A stretch of 26,100 nt of DNA from Armatimonadota bacterium (GCA_016868955.1 VGFF01000012.1:1-26100), one strand, 5' to 3'; numbered from the stretch's first letter, positions 9,041 through 17,872 are shown. A program made the numbers and translations. The notes: generated by a model not told the origin, from the sequence alone.

Positions 9041-9050
9041 CGGTCGCTCC

Positions 9051-10139
9051 TCACTTCAGATCGGCCGGCACGATCGTGCCGCGATCGAGGATCTGCTTGC
9101 CGTCCATCCACAGGGAGTGGTTGAGCACGACGCCGCCGGAATGCTGCGGAATCGGCCAGTCGGCGCTGGGGGCGTTGCGGCCGCCGAGCCCGGAGTGCCG
9201 CGACGGCGCGTCGAAGATGTTGTGGCCCCAGTGGATCATGACGTTGCCGTAGTACGATTCCCAATCGGCGACGTTGAAGTGCGGCCCGCCCCACACCGCC
9301 TTGTCCTGCGTGCCCCAGCCGAAGTGTGCGATGTGGTAGTGCTCGGGCTTGCCGAGGCGCTCGAGGAAGCGCGCGTACGACTTGGCGACGGCGCCGCCCT
9401 CGATCCGGACGACGCGCCCCTTCTCCCAGTACACGCGGACCTGCTCCGGCAGCAGGTTGAAGTACGGGCCGAGGAAGTAGCCGAGGGAGTCGCCGATATC
9501 GAAGACGAGCACGCCCTCGGTCTGATCCTCCTCCGGCGCGCACGTCACGAATCCGAAGCCGAAGTTGTCCCAGCGGCCGACCTCGTCGGCGACGCCGACC
9601 TGCATCGCCGCCTTGCGGCCGCGCTTGCGCACGCGCAGATCCGTCCCGGCATCGGAGGTTAGATGGAACTCCTGGGCGCTCTCGACAAGCGTCGCCGCCC
9701 GCTTCGTGCGGTCGATCATCGCGGCGCTGGGGAATAGGCGCCGCATCGCGGTCTCGTCGACCATGACGTCGAGCCAGCGCACGCCGCCGCTGAACAGGAT
9801 GTCACGGTAGGCGGGCGTGTACATGCTGACGTCGGCGACCTGCCGCAGCGTGCGCGGATAGACGACCATCTCGGCGTCCTTGAGGATGCGCTGGGCGTAG
9901 GCGTCGAGCTGCAGCGGATTGATCCAGGACGTGCCGGACGTGCGCGGCGGCACGACGAGGTGGACCGCGTCGGCGCCGAGGCGCCCCAGCGCCACGCGGT
10001 AGGCGTCCGTCATGCGGGTGTCGTAGACGTGCGTGGTCAACAAGCAAACGCGCTCGCCGGCTTTCACCTTCGAAAGTCTCAGGATCGCTTCCAGCAGCTC
10101 GGACAGATCATCGGTGCGCTCCGTATGCGCGATTGTCAT
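9051..10139 (-). CDS. NicX/aminopeptidase T (M29)-like family protein, copy B
   Basis: A 362-residue tandem paralog of the next gene; by eye well over half of the residues are identical, including RVCLLTTHV, IRKRGRK/RVRKRGRK, GRWDNFGFGF, APEEDQT, DWESYYGNVM, SGLGGRN, SADWPIPQHSGG and HSLWMDG. The equivalent metal-site residues are His272, Ser325, Asp327 and His333, so both copies share the unusual Ser in place of the NicX His. I chose the ATG at 10137-10139: AAGGAGG (10152-10158) lies 12 nt upstream. A GTG at 10146-10148 is only 3 nt from that site, and more upstream starts overlap the M20 gene. The 10-nt spacing to copy A suggests the two proteins are made together, perhaps as a heteromer. 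Confidence 0.82.
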   Translation of the reverse strand: MTIAHTERTDDLSELLEAILRLSKVKAGERVCLLTTHVYDTRMTDAYRVALGRLGADAVHLVVPPRTSGTSWINPLQLDAYAQRILKDAEMVVYPRTLRQVADVSMYTPAYRDILFSGGVRWLDVMVDETAMRRLFPSAAMIDRTKRAATLVESAQEFHLTSDAGTDLRVRKRGRKAAMQVGVADEVGRWDNFGFGFVTCAPEEDQTEGVLVFDIGDSLGYFLGPYFNLLPEQVRVYWEKGRVVRIEGGAVAKSYARFLERLGKPEHYHIAHFGWGTQDKAVWGGPHFNVADWESYYGNVMIHWGHNIFDAPSRHSGLGGRNAPSADWPIPQHSGGVVLNHSLWMDGKQILDRGTIVPADLK

Positions 10140-10171
10140 CGTGTTCACGGGCCTCCTTGGGATGTCGTTCG

Positions 10172-11527
10172 TCACGCCTTGGCTGCCGCCAGCGCCGCGA
10201 ACGCGTTGCACGCGAAGCGGACGCCGGCGACGTAGTCGTCGAGGAAGATGTTCTCATCGGGGCCGTGCATGTTCGCGCCCGCGTGATTCATGCCGCCGAT
10301 CGAGATCACGGGAACGCCGAGCGGGCCGCAGACCTGCGCCATCGGACCGGAACCGGCGGAGGTCGGCCAGGGGTGGATGCGCTCGCCGTGCGTCTTCTCG
10401 CCGGCGGCGAGGAGCGCGGCGATCAATGGGTGATCCGGCGCGCAACGGAACGGCGCCAAGCAGCCCACCGGCTCGATTTCGACGTCGTCGAAGCCGCGGC
10501 GATCGAGGTGCGCCCGGAGGAGCTCCGTCACTTGGCCCGGAACGAGATCCGGGACCAGCCGGATGTCGATCTTCGCGTTCGCCTCCGCCGGCAGGACCGT
10601 CTTGCCGCCGGGGCCCGTGTAGCCGCCCCAGAAACCGTTGATCGTGCACGCGGGCTCGAACAAGTGCTTGGCGAGCGCCGCCGGACCGTTCAGTCCGCGC
10701 ACGAAGCCGCGAATGCCGAACGCGCGGATGATCTTGTCGCCGTCAAACGCGATGTTCGCGAGCAACGCGTTCTCGGCGGCGGTCGGCTTGCGGACCTCGT
10801 CCAGCAGGCCGTCAATCGTGAGCTCGTCGTTCGCGTTCTTGATCGTGCCCAACGCCCAGACGAGCCGCCACAGCGCGTTCGGCGCCAGCGTGCCCCACTG
10901 CGAGTGCTGGTCCTGCTTGGCGCTGCGCACACGCAGGTTGAACGAGGCCAGCCCCTTCTGACCCAGGCTCGCCTGGATGCGGCCGCCGGCGTCGCGTCCG
11001 TTCCCCTCCCAGATCGCGACGTCGCAGGCGAGGCGATCGCGGTGCGCGAGCACGAACTGCGCGAGGTGCGGGCTGCCGATCTCTTCCTCGCCCTCGACGA
11101 GGAACCGCACGCGCAACGGCAGCTTCCCGATGGTGCGTTGCCACGCCTCGATGGCTTGGATGCGCGCCATCGTCGGGCCCTTGTTGTCGCAGACGCCCCG
11201 CGCGTAGACGCGGCCGTCGCGAACGGCGGCGTCGAACGGCCCAGTCGTCCACTCGCCGAGCGGGTCGGCCGGCTGCACGTCGTAGTGCCCGTAGATCAAG
11301 ACCGTGACCGGGCCTTCGCCGATCTCGCCGAGCACGGCCGGCGAGCCGCCGGCGACCGGTACGATTTCAGCGCGGATGCCGGCCGCGGTCATGCGCGCGG
11401 CGACGAAGTCGGCCGTTTCGGGAATGCTCTGGCGGGCCGCGACGACGCTGGGCAGCCGGCAGAACGCTTGCAGCTCCTCTACGAACCGATCGCGGTGCGA
11501 TTCGACGTACGCGTTCCAGTCGCTCAT
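10172..11527 (-). CDS. M20-family zinc peptidase/amidohydrolase (dipeptidase-like)
   Basis: 451 residues from the ATG at 11525-11527, chosen because AGGAG (11533-11537) lies five bases upstream and overlaps the TAG of the regulator gene; the longer frame would run into that gene. Di-zinc M20 site: His81 and Asp83 in YGHYDVQP, bridging Asp114 in GVCDNKGP, and Glu147-Glu149 in EGEEEIGS containing the catalytic and ligand Glu. The next ligand position is Glu174 (AIWEG), where carnosinase-type enzymes have Asp. The last His lies in ANMHGPDENI near the C-terminus. The insert dimerisation domain is present (about 195-330). The length and the Gly-rich GFWGGYTGPGGKTVLP segment fit the dipeptidase/carnosinase branch. 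It is cytoplasmic and probably cleaves imported dipeptides or N-acyl compounds. Confidence 0.9.
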   Translation of the reverse strand: MSDWNAYVESHRDRFVEELQAFCRLPSVVAARQSIPETADFVAARMTAAGIRAEIVPVAGGSPAVLGEIGEGPVTVLIYGHYDVQPADPLGEWTTGPFDAAVRDGRVYARGVCDNKGPTMARIQAIEAWQRTIGKLPLRVRFLVEGEEEIGSPHLAQFVLAHRDRLACDVAIWEGNGRDAGGRIQASLGQKGLASFNLRVRSAKQDQHSQWGTLAPNALWRLVWALGTIKNANDELTIDGLLDEVRKPTAAENALLANIAFDGDKIIRAFGIRGFVRGLNGPAALAKHLFEPACTINGFWGGYTGPGGKTVLPAEANAKIDIRLVPDLVPGQVTELLRAHLDRRGFDDVEIEPVGCLAPFRCAPDHPLIAALLAAGEKTHGERIHPWPTSAGSGPMAQVCGPLGVPVISIGGMNHAGANMHGPDENIFLDDYVAGVRFACNAFAALAAAKA

Positions 11528-11535
11528 CGTCACTC

Positions 11536-12417
11536 CTATTGGTCGACCTCGAAGCGCTCCCACAAATCCTCGAGCTTGCGTAGGTTGCGGGCCGTGCGGG
11601 AGCGGTCAGCGGCGCCGACGGCCGCGAGCAAGGCGTTGATCAGGCTCATCGGCGCGGTGAACGAGTCGGTGTAGGCGGGAATGCCGTGGCGCGCGGTCAA
11701 CAGCACGTCGGCGTGCCGGATCAGCGGCGAGACCACTCTGTCGGTGATCGCGATCAAGCCGCAGTCGCGGTCGGCGGCCGCCGCTAGCGCCTGCACGGTC
11801 GCGCGCGTGTAGCGCGGGAACGTGATGCCGACGACGACGTCGCGCGGGCCGAGGTGGACGAGATCCTCCCAGAGATCCTCGGCCGTGAACCCCGCGACAT
11901 TCACGTTTCCGAGGATCCGATTGAGGTTGAAGCCCAAGAACAGCGCCAGCGACGCGGCGCTGCGAAAGCCGAAGACGAGGATGCGGTCCGCTTCGACCAG
12001 CGCGTTCACGGCGTCCTGAAACGCGCCGCGATCGAGATCGCGCAGCGTCATGCGGATGTTGTCGATGTCGGCCTGCAGGATCGCGGCGAGCAGGTCCTCC
12101 TGCGAGTTCATCCCTTCGGCCATGCCGACCAGACGGTCGACGGTGGCCAGACGGCTCTTGACGATGTCCTGCAACGACTCCTGGAACTCGCGGTAGCCGT
12201 CGTAGCCGAGCGCCATCGCGAACCGCACGACCGTCGACTCGCTGACGCCAATGATCTGGCCCAGCTTCGCCGCGGTGAGGAACGCCGCGCGATAGTAGTG
12301 ATTGAGCACGAACTCCGAGAGGTGGCGGTGGCCCGCGCTCATCTGGTCGCCCCGCTCGCAGACGCGCGCCAACAGAGAATCGTACGCGGTTGCCGGGGCC
12401 GGCTCGATTTGCCGCAA
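11536..12417 (-). CDS. RpiR/MurR-family transcriptional regulator (HTH plus SIS domain)
   Basis: Likely local regulator of the cluster. From the TTG at 12415-12417 the protein has 293 residues, normal for the family; GAGG lies five bases upstream. The longer frame (to 12510) overlaps the PPC gene in another frame and adds a non-homologous-looking Arg/Ser-rich stretch. The N-terminal RpiR helix-turn-helix covers about 45-80 (AAKLGQIIGVSESTVVRFAM, then GYDGYREFQ). The C-terminal SIS domain starts near DRILVFGFRSAASLALF, a phosphosugar-isomerase fold that senses sugar phosphates or other effectors. It is placed mid-operon, 34 nt after the PPC gene and 8 nt before the M20 peptidase. I could not identify its operator. 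Confidence 0.9.
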   Translation of the reverse strand: MRQIEPAPATAYDSLLARVCERGDQMSAGHRHLSEFVLNHYYRAAFLTAAKLGQIIGVSESTVVRFAMALGYDGYREFQESLQDIVKSRLATVDRLVGMAEGMNSQEDLLAAILQADIDNIRMTLRDLDRGAFQDAVNALVEADRILVFGFRSAASLALFLGFNLNRILGNVNVAGFTAEDLWEDLVHLGPRDVVVGITFPRYTRATVQALAAAADRDCGLIAITDRVVSPLIRHADVLLTARHGIPAYTDSFTAPMSLINALLAAVGAADRSRTARNLRKLEDLWERFEVDQ

Positions 12418-12451
12418 GGCTTCCTCGCTTCCCGTTTCTTCGTGGACCGGC

Positions 12452-12982
12452 CTAACCGTTCGCGCGCAGCGGATCCGGGAACAGCTCCTCGCCGAGCGTG
12501 TCGGGATCACGATCGCGGCGAAGCCGTACGCCGGTGACCTCCGCCAGCGCCAGCTCCCCGGTCGTCAGGATCTCGGCTCCGTCCACGAGGTGCCCGCCGA
12601 AGCATTCGCCGGCCGGGCTCCCTTTCGAGACGATCACGTGCGCGTGCGTGTACGGTCGCCCGTCCGGCCAGCGCGAGATGTTGCCCATGATCGAGACGAG
12701 CTCGAGCGGCCCTTCGATGGACGTCCAGACGCGCTGCGCGTCCGTGATCGGCCACTGCTTCGGCGCGACGCCGACGTTGCGCACGACGCAGCGGCGCAAG
12801 CTCGCGGCGCCGCCGAGGATGAGCGCGTGCTCGATGCCCTCCGCGACCGTGATCGCCTCCAGCGCGCCCTTGAGGTCTTCACCGGGCGCGAGCCGGACGC
12901 AGATCAGCCGGCCGAAGCCGCCCGACGCCCACCGCGTTCCCGCCAAAAAAGTCACCGGCGTCGCCGACGTGGATGTGGCCAT
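12452..12982 (-). CDS. PPC/DUF296-domain protein
   Basis: 176 residues almost entirely made of one PPC (DUF296) domain, a trimeric fold known from plant AT-hook proteins and many free-standing bacterial proteins of unsettled function. Matching features: VRLAPGEDLKGALEAI, GIEHALILGGAASLRR, IEGPLELVSIMGNIS, and the conserved core with THAHVIVS (His113, His115) and GGHL (His131); such His residues bind a metal in structures of bacterial members. There is no AT-hook, so DNA binding should not be assumed. The ATG at 12980-12982 follows AAGGAGG (12993-12999) by ten bases. It sits between the aminotransferase and the regulator. Small-molecule binding or an unrecognised enzymatic step are both possible. 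Confidence 0.85.
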   Translation of the reverse strand: MATSTSATPVTFLAGTRWASGGFGRLICVRLAPGEDLKGALEAITVAEGIEHALILGGAASLRRCVVRNVGVAPKQWPITDAQRVWTSIEGPLELVSIMGNISRWPDGRPYTHAHVIVSKGSPAGECFGGHLVDGAEILTTGELALAEVTGVRLRRDRDPDTLGEELFPDPLRANG

Positions 12983-13045
12983 GGCGAACGATCCTCCTTC
13001 GCGTGCCCCACCGCGCTTCGCCGGCCGGGGCGACGCCAGATCTCG

Positions 13046-14401
13046 TTACGCGCGCGTGGCGAAGACCGCCGGCGCCACGGCCACGATCGCCTCGTCAACG
13101 GCGCCGATCAGCTCGTCGATCTCGCCGTCCTTGATCACGAACGGCGGCCCGACGAGGATGTGGTCGCCGAGGACGCCGTCGACGCCGCCGGCGCCCGGAT
13201 AGACGATGACGCCGCGCTTCATCGCCTCGTTCGTCACGCGCCCCGACACGTCGAGGCGCCGCGGCGGCGGCGTCTTGGCCGCGCGATCGACGACGAACTC
13301 GATGCCCCACATCATGCCGAGGCCGCGCACGTCGCCGACGAGCTCGTGCTTGCGCAGCGCTTGCAACCGCCGCCCGAGATCGGCGCCCGTGACGGCGGCG
13401 CGCTCGACGAGGCGGTGCTCCTCCATGTACTCCTGCACGGCGTACCCGGCGGCGCAGGCGATCGCGTGGCCGTTGTACGTGTGCCCGTGGACGAACCGCC
13501 CGCTCTTCTCGGCGAACAGATCGTAGATCCGATCGTGCACGAGCACGCCGGCCATCGGCGCGTAGCCGGCGGCCATGCCCTTGCCGAGCACGATCAGGTC
13601 CGGAATCGTATCGAAGTGCTCGATCGAGAAGTAGCGGCCGGTCCGCCCGAAGCCGGCCATGACCTCGTCGGCGATGAACAACACGTCGTAACGGTCGCAG
13701 ATCTCGCGGATGCGCTGGAAGTAGCGCGTCGTTCCGGCGACGGCGCCGGCGGCGGCGCCGACGACCGGCTCGGCGATGAACGCCGCCACCCGCTCCGGCC
13801 CCTCGCAGAGGATCGCCGCCTCCAGCGCGTTTGCCGCCCGCAGATCCCAATCGGCGGCCTCCGGGCCGTAGGGCTGGCGATAGGCGTTGCACGGCTCGAT
13901 GTGCACGGCCGGCGGCAGCATCAGGCCGTAGGGACGGCGGCGCGGCACATGCCCGGAGACGGACAGCGCCCCCAGCGTGTTCCCGTGCCATCCGTGCCAG
14001 CGGCTGATGACGAGCGACTTCGGCGAGGGCGCGCCGTCGCGCTCCATGAAGTACGCGCGCGACAACTTCAGCGCCGTCTCGACCGCCTCGGATCCTCCGG
14101 TCGCGTAGTACACGTGACGCAGGCCGGCCGGCGCGCGCGATCCGATGTGCTCGGCGAGCCGGATCGCCGGCTCGGTCAGGAAGACGGACATGTGCGCGAA
14201 CGCGCAGCTCTTCGCTTGCGCCGCGATCGCCTCGACGACCGACGGCACGCCCATGCCGACGTTCGCGACGAGCGCCCCGGAGCAGCCGTCGAGGTATCGC
14301 TTGCCTTCGTCGTCGTAAAGGTAAACGCCCTCGCCGCGCGTGATCCGCGGATAGTGTCGGCGCAGGTCGCGCGTGAAGACGGCCTCCGGCGCGCCGCTCA
14401 C
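13046..14401 (-). CDS. Class III PLP-dependent aminotransferase
   Basis: 451 residues from the GTG at 14399-14401, which overlaps the TGA of the upstream flavoprotein gene (GTGA). The upstream extension of the frame is a shadow of that gene. Fold type I features: ATGGSEAVETALKL (phosphate-binding region, about 100-113), WHGWHGNTLGALS (about 135-147), Asp245 in LFIADEVMAGFGRTG (pyridine nitrogen contact) and Lys274 in VLGKGMAAGYAPMAG (Schiff-base lysine). The class III family includes omega-amino acid, diaminobutyrate and BioA-type enzymes; HTYNGHAIACAAGYA is typical. The donor is not evident. In this setting it may transfer an amino group from, or to, an aldehyde or keto product of the neighbouring oxidoreductases. 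Confidence 0.93.
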   Translation of the reverse strand: MSGAPEAVFTRDLRRHYPRITRGEGVYLYDDEGKRYLDGCSGALVANVGMGVPSVVEAIAAQAKSCAFAHMSVFLTEPAIRLAEHIGSRAPAGLRHVYYATGGSEAVETALKLSRAYFMERDGAPSPKSLVISRWHGWHGNTLGALSVSGHVPRRRPYGLMLPPAVHIEPCNAYRQPYGPEAADWDLRAANALEAAILCEGPERVAAFIAEPVVGAAAGAVAGTTRYFQRIREICDRYDVLFIADEVMAGFGRTGRYFSIEHFDTIPDLIVLGKGMAAGYAPMAGVLVHDRIYDLFAEKSGRFVHGHTYNGHAIACAAGYAVQEYMEEHRLVERAAVTGADLGRRLQALRKHELVGDVRGLGMMWGIEFVVDRAAKTPPPRRLDVSGRVTNEAMKRGVIVYPGAGGVDGVLGDHILVGPPFVIKDGEIDELIGAVDEAIVAVAPAVFATRA

Positions 14402-15705
14402 GACTTGCCCCGCAGCAGCGCTTCCAGCGGGACCGGACGCACCGGCGGCCGAAACGTGATCGGCGCCGCCAGCGCGACGTCGGACTTCGTCAACAGCGCG
14501 ACCGCCCGGGACAGCAGCGGTCGGCAGTTGCGCCCTTGGCACTCGCCCATGCCGGCACGCGTGATGCGCTTGACCTCCGAGGCGGTCTGGGCGCCTCCCT
14601 CGATCACCGCGCGCACGCGCGCGCCGCTGACTTTCTCGCAGCGGCATAACGGCGCGTCGGACGAGGACAACACCGATCCCACGAGGTCCGTCTCCAACGC
14701 CCACAGCGCGCCGAGCGCGCGCGCGATCGCCGGCGCCTCACGTTCGCGGGCGGCGTTCGCTTCCGCGCGCCGCGCGCCGACGCTGCCGCGATCGCCCTTG
14801 CCGGCGCGAACCGCCGCGGCGGCGCCCGCCACTCGCCCTTCGGCGATCGCCGTGCTCAGGCCGCAGAGCCCGCCGGCCGCGCCGGCCGCGTAGATGCCGG
14901 GAACGGACGTCTCCAGATCGTCATTCCGCACCGGCACGTGGCCGCCGGCGGCGGCGTTCCACGCCATCTCGCAGCCCGCGATCCAGAACAGCTCGGCGAG
15001 CGGCGCCGCGCCGAACGCGAGCGCGATCGCGTCGACCTTGATGTCCCGCGAAACGCCGCCGCCATGAAAGCGCGCGCCCTGCACGTACTCCGTTCCGTGC
15101 GCGGCGCTCAAGACGGCGTTTTCGTGCACGGGGATCCCCGCCGCACGAAGCGTATCGCGCGCGCCGCCCTCCAACGCGCCGCTCTCCAGGAACGCTGCGA
15201 TGCCGATGCCGGCCGCGCGCAGCGCGAGCGCGGCCTCGACGCCCCACCCTCCGGCGGACGCGATGAGGACGTGGCGGCCGGGCGCCGCGTCGGCGGAGAC
15301 CATGCGCAGCATGTCCTGCGCCGTCATCACTGTCGGGATCTCCCAGCCGGGAAACGGCAACGGGCGATCGGCGGCGCCGGTCGCCAGGACGAGCGCGCTA
15401 GGCACGAGATCGAGGTTCTCCCCGGGCGTCAAGACGCAGGCCTGGCGGCCGTCGAAGATACCCCAGAGCAAAGACTCTCCGAGCACGGTGACGCCCGCGG
15501 CGCGTGTTTCAGCAGCCATCGTCTCGCGCAGTCGCGAAGCGGCGGTGGCGTCCGGACCGACCGCGACGTCCCCGAGCGGCGCTAGCGCGCCGCCCAGCGC
15601 GCGATTTTCGTCGACGAGCAGCACATCGGCTCCGCCGCGCGCGGCCTCCGTCGCCGCCGCGATTCCCGCGACGCCGCCACCGACGACAACGACATCCATC
15701 TCCAT
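14398..15705 (-). CDS. NAD(P)/FAD-dependent oxidoreductase with C-terminal [2Fe-2S] motif, HcnB/OoxA-like
   Basis: 435 residues from the ATG at 15703-15705, with GGAGG (15716-15720) ten bases upstream. The N-terminus MEMDVVVVGGGVAGIAAATE has GGGVAG at 9-14; a second nucleotide-binding region follows near HVLIASAGGWGVEAALAL. The C-terminal Cys motif (CRCEK, Cys354 and Cys356; GMGECQGRNC, Cys389 and Cys394) is the BFD-like iron-sulfur signature of HcnB, opine oxidase OoxA and hydroxyproline/proline dehydrogenase subunits. These proteins work with a DAO-type FAD subunit. A candidate partner is the gene at 16745-17872, one gene upstream. The small ferredoxin-like subunit (HcnA type) that often completes the set is not seen in the window. 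Confidence 0.88.
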   Translation of the reverse strand: MEMDVVVVGGGVAGIAAATEAARGGADVLLVDENRALGGALAPLGDVAVGPDATAASRLRETMAAETRAAGVTVLGESLLWGIFDGRQACVLTPGENLDLVPSALVLATGAADRPLPFPGWEIPTVMTAQDMLRMVSADAAPGRHVLIASAGGWGVEAALALRAAGIGIAAFLESGALEGGARDTLRAAGIPVHENAVLSAAHGTEYVQGARFHGGGVSRDIKVDAIALAFGAAPLAELFWIAGCEMAWNAAAGGHVPVRNDDLETSVPGIYAAGAAGGLCGLSTAIAEGRVAGAAAAVRAGKGDRGSVGARRAEANAAREREAPAIARALGALWALETDLVGSVLSSSDAPLCRCEKVSGARVRAVIEGGAQTASEVKRITRAGMGECQGRNCRPLLSRAVALLTKSDVALAAPITFRPPVRPVPLEALLRGKS

Positions 15706-15725
15706 GGCCCTACGGCCTCCTCTCG

Positions 15726-16670
15726 TCAGTACCCGCGACGAACGTCGACTTGCAGCTTGAGTCTCTTGCCCGCACGCAGCCGCGCCAGGTTGTCGCAGAA
15801 CGTATCGACGACCTCGTCGCGCTGCGTGTGGGCGGCGAGGTGCGGCGTCAGGATCACGTTCGGCGACGTCCACAGCGGATGGTCCGGCGGCAGCGGCTCT
15901 TCGTCGAAGACGTCGAGCACGGCCCAACGGGGACGGTTGCGGCGAAGCGCCTCGACGAGCGCGCCTTCGTCGGCGAGCGGACCGCGCCCCATGTTCAAGA
16001 ACACGGCGTCGTCGCGCATGGCGGCGAACGCCGCCGCGTCGAACATCCCGCGCGTGTCGTCGGTCAACGGCGTCACGACGACGACGAAGTGAGCGTCTCG
16101 CAAGCCGTCGTGCAGCGTCTCCCGCGTGTAGAGGGCGCGCAACCCGCGGATCGCACGAGGGCGACGCACGACGCCGGCGACGTTCATCCCGAACGCCGCA
16201 CCGAGCCGCGCGACGGCGCCACCGATCTCGCCGACGCCGACGACGAGCAGGTTCTTGCCGACCAGGTAGTGCGGATGAAATGCGTCCCACCGCCGCGCCG
16301 CCTGCTGCCGCACGACGCGCGGGACGTCCTGCTGCGTCGCGAGCAAGTACGCGAACGCGTACTCGGACATGCGGCGGCCGAACGTTCCGACGAGGCGCGT
16401 CAAGCGCAGGCCGCGCGGCAGCGTCACACCGTCGAGGAACTTCTCGACGCCGGCCGCGGTCGCTTGGATCCACCGCAACTTCTTCGCGGTCGGCAAGAGG
16501 TGGAACGGAAAGACGGCGCCGATGACGAGGGCCTCGGCGTCGGGGAGCAAGTGCGGGATGTCGCCCTCTTGCGCCGCGAGTCGCACGTCGAGGGACTGCT
16601 CGCGCGCCGCCAGCATCTCCGCGAGCGCAGCGCCGTGCAGCGGGTGATAGACGAGAACGGAGCGGATCAT
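15726..16670 (-). CDS. D-2-hydroxyacid dehydrogenase family protein
   Basis: 314 residues from the ATG at 16668-16670; AGGAG (16683-16687) is 12 nt upstream. The longer open frame upstream is a shadow of the FAD oxidoreductase. The NAD-binding domain has GVGEIG at 145-150. The catalytic triad is visible: Arg229 in LNMGRGPLADE, Glu258 in DVFDEEPL and His277 in LTPHLAAHT. This is the arrangement of GhrA-like and phosphoglycerate dehydrogenase-like enzymes, which interconvert 2-keto and D-2-hydroxy acids with NAD(P)H. The length is at the short end of the family, as in GhrA. In context it could reduce or oxidise the 2-keto acid released by the DAO-type enzyme or the aminotransferase. Confidence 0.92.
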   Translation of the reverse strand: MIRSVLVYHPLHGAALAEMLAAREQSLDVRLAAQEGDIPHLLPDAEALVIGAVFPFHLLPTAKKLRWIQATAAGVEKFLDGVTLPRGLRLTRLVGTFGRRMSEYAFAYLLATQQDVPRVVRQQAARRWDAFHPHYLVGKNLLVVGVGEIGGAVARLGAAFGMNVAGVVRRPRAIRGLRALYTRETLHDGLRDAHFVVVVTPLTDDTRGMFDAAAFAAMRDDAVFLNMGRGPLADEGALVEALRRNRPRWAVLDVFDEEPLPPDHPLWTSPNVILTPHLAAHTQRDEVVDTFCDNLARLRAGKRLKLQVDVRRGY

Positions 16671-16744
16671 GAGTCGTGAGCTCTCCTTACGATGTCGGCC
16701 GCCCGTTTCGGCGGCGGCGTCGTCCGGCGCGTCGATGGCAGTCG

Positions 16745-17872
16745 TCACGTCGACGCCGGCGTCTGCGCGAACCGGCGCGGCGAAAACGGTGCGATGATCT
16801 CGGGCGTCGCGTCGCCGCACATCATCGTGACCACGCAACGCGCGAGCAGCGGCCCCAACGTCCAGCCGCCGGAGGCGTAACCGGCGACGAAAGCGCCCGG
16901 CGTCTGCGGCAGCTCGCCGACGATCGGTTGCTCGTCGGGCATGCGGCCGTCGAACGCGGCCCAGGTGCGCAAGACGTCGAGGTGCGCGAGCGCGGGAATC
17001 GCCCGTACCGCCATCTGCCAGTTGCCGACGAGGCTCGCGAACGACGGCTCGCCTTTGTAGGTGTGGTAGTCGCCGCCGCCCTGCCAGCCGCCGCCGACCA
17101 TGATCGTGCCGACCGGCAGCTGCTTCATCGTCAGCTTGTGCGAGATGTGGGTGATCATGTGCGGGAAGACCGTCGCCACGCGCGGCGTCACCGTCAGCAC
17201 GTTGATGCGCACCGTGACCGGCGCCGGCGGCGCCAGCGGGCCGGTGAGGTCGCGCATCCACGTGCCGCCGGCGACGAAGACTTGGCGGGCGCAGATCGGG
17301 CCGCGCGACGTCACGACGAGAAATCCGTCGCCCTTCGGATCGGCGCCGATCGCGTCCGTATGCGTCCAGATCTGGCCGCCGCGCCGCACGAACGCCCCCG
17401 CCAGCGCCTTCATCGCGTGCAGGACGTCGCAGTAGCCGTCGTTCGGGCACCAGTTCGCGGCGGCGATTGCCGGGCCGAGGTACGGCGCGCGGCGGCGCGC
17501 CTCGTCGCCCGAGAGGTGCTCGATCGGCACGCCGATCGACTGTTGATACTCGGCCGACTTGCGCAACGCTTCGACCTCTTGCGGCGACTCGGCGAGCCGA
17601 AACCCGCCCAGCCGCGTGTAGTCGAGGTCGAGGCCCTCGCGCAGCAGCTCCTCGTGCAGCGCCTTCCAGATCTCGACCGCGTCCCGCGCCAGCGGCACGA
17701 GCGGCACCGGCTTGTTCTGCACCGCGCACGAGCCGGCGTTGTTGCCTGACGCGCCGGCGCCGACCTCGCGGCGCTCGACGATCAGCGCCTTTCGGCCGCG
17801 CCGCGCGAGCTCGAGGCCGGCCGAGACACCGGTGACGCCGGCGCCGATGATGAGGACGTCGGTCTCTTGCAC
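16745..17872 (-). CDS. FAD-dependent oxidoreductase, DAO/DadA-like
   Basis: 375 residues from the GTG at 17870-17872, with GGGAGG (17878-17883) five bases upstream. The N-terminal FAD fold begins ETDVLIIGAGVTGVSAGLEL, with GAGVTG at 10-15 and the acidic VERREVGAGASGNNAG segment. The C-terminal flavin-contacting part (AFVAGYASGGWTLGPLLARC) matches D-amino acid dehydrogenase, sarcosine oxidase beta, HcnC and OoxB-type subunits. It probably dehydrogenates the C-N bond of an amino or imino acid or opine. The HcnB-like gene at 14398-15705 could supply the electron-transfer half, although a hydroxyacid dehydrogenase gene lies between them. A GC-rich hairpin precedes the gene (17894-17923). Confidence 0.9.
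   Translation of the reverse strand: MQETDVLIIGAGVTGVSAGLELARRGRKALIVERREVGAGASGNNAGSCAVQNKPVPLVPLARDAVEIWKALHEELLREGLDLDYTRLGGFRLAESPQEVEALRKSAEYQQSIGVPIEHLSGDEARRRAPYLGPAIAAANWCPNDGYCDVLHAMKALAGAFVRRGGQIWTHTDAIGADPKGDGFLVVTSRGPICARQVFVAGGTWMRDLTGPLAPPAPVTVRINVLTVTPRVATVFPHMITHISHKLTMKQLPVGTIMVGGGWQGGGDYHTYKGEPSFASLVGNWQMAVRAIPALAHLDVLRTWAAFDGRMPDEQPIVGELPQTPGAFVAGYASGGWTLGPLLARCVVTMMCGDATPEIIAPFSPRRFAQTPAST

Noticed and set aside
14398..16473. A 691-codon frame that could be read as a large fused flavoprotein
   Set aside because: Only the part from the ATG at 15705 resembles a protein family; the upstream part is Arg-rich shadow of the hydroxyacid dehydrogenase gene, and a good ribosome site precedes 15705.
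15726..17729. A 667-codon frame joining the DadA region and the hydroxyacid dehydrogenase
   Set aside because: The upstream half is the DadA-like gene read in the wrong frame. The dehydrogenase has its own ATG and Shine-Dalgarno near 16670-16687.
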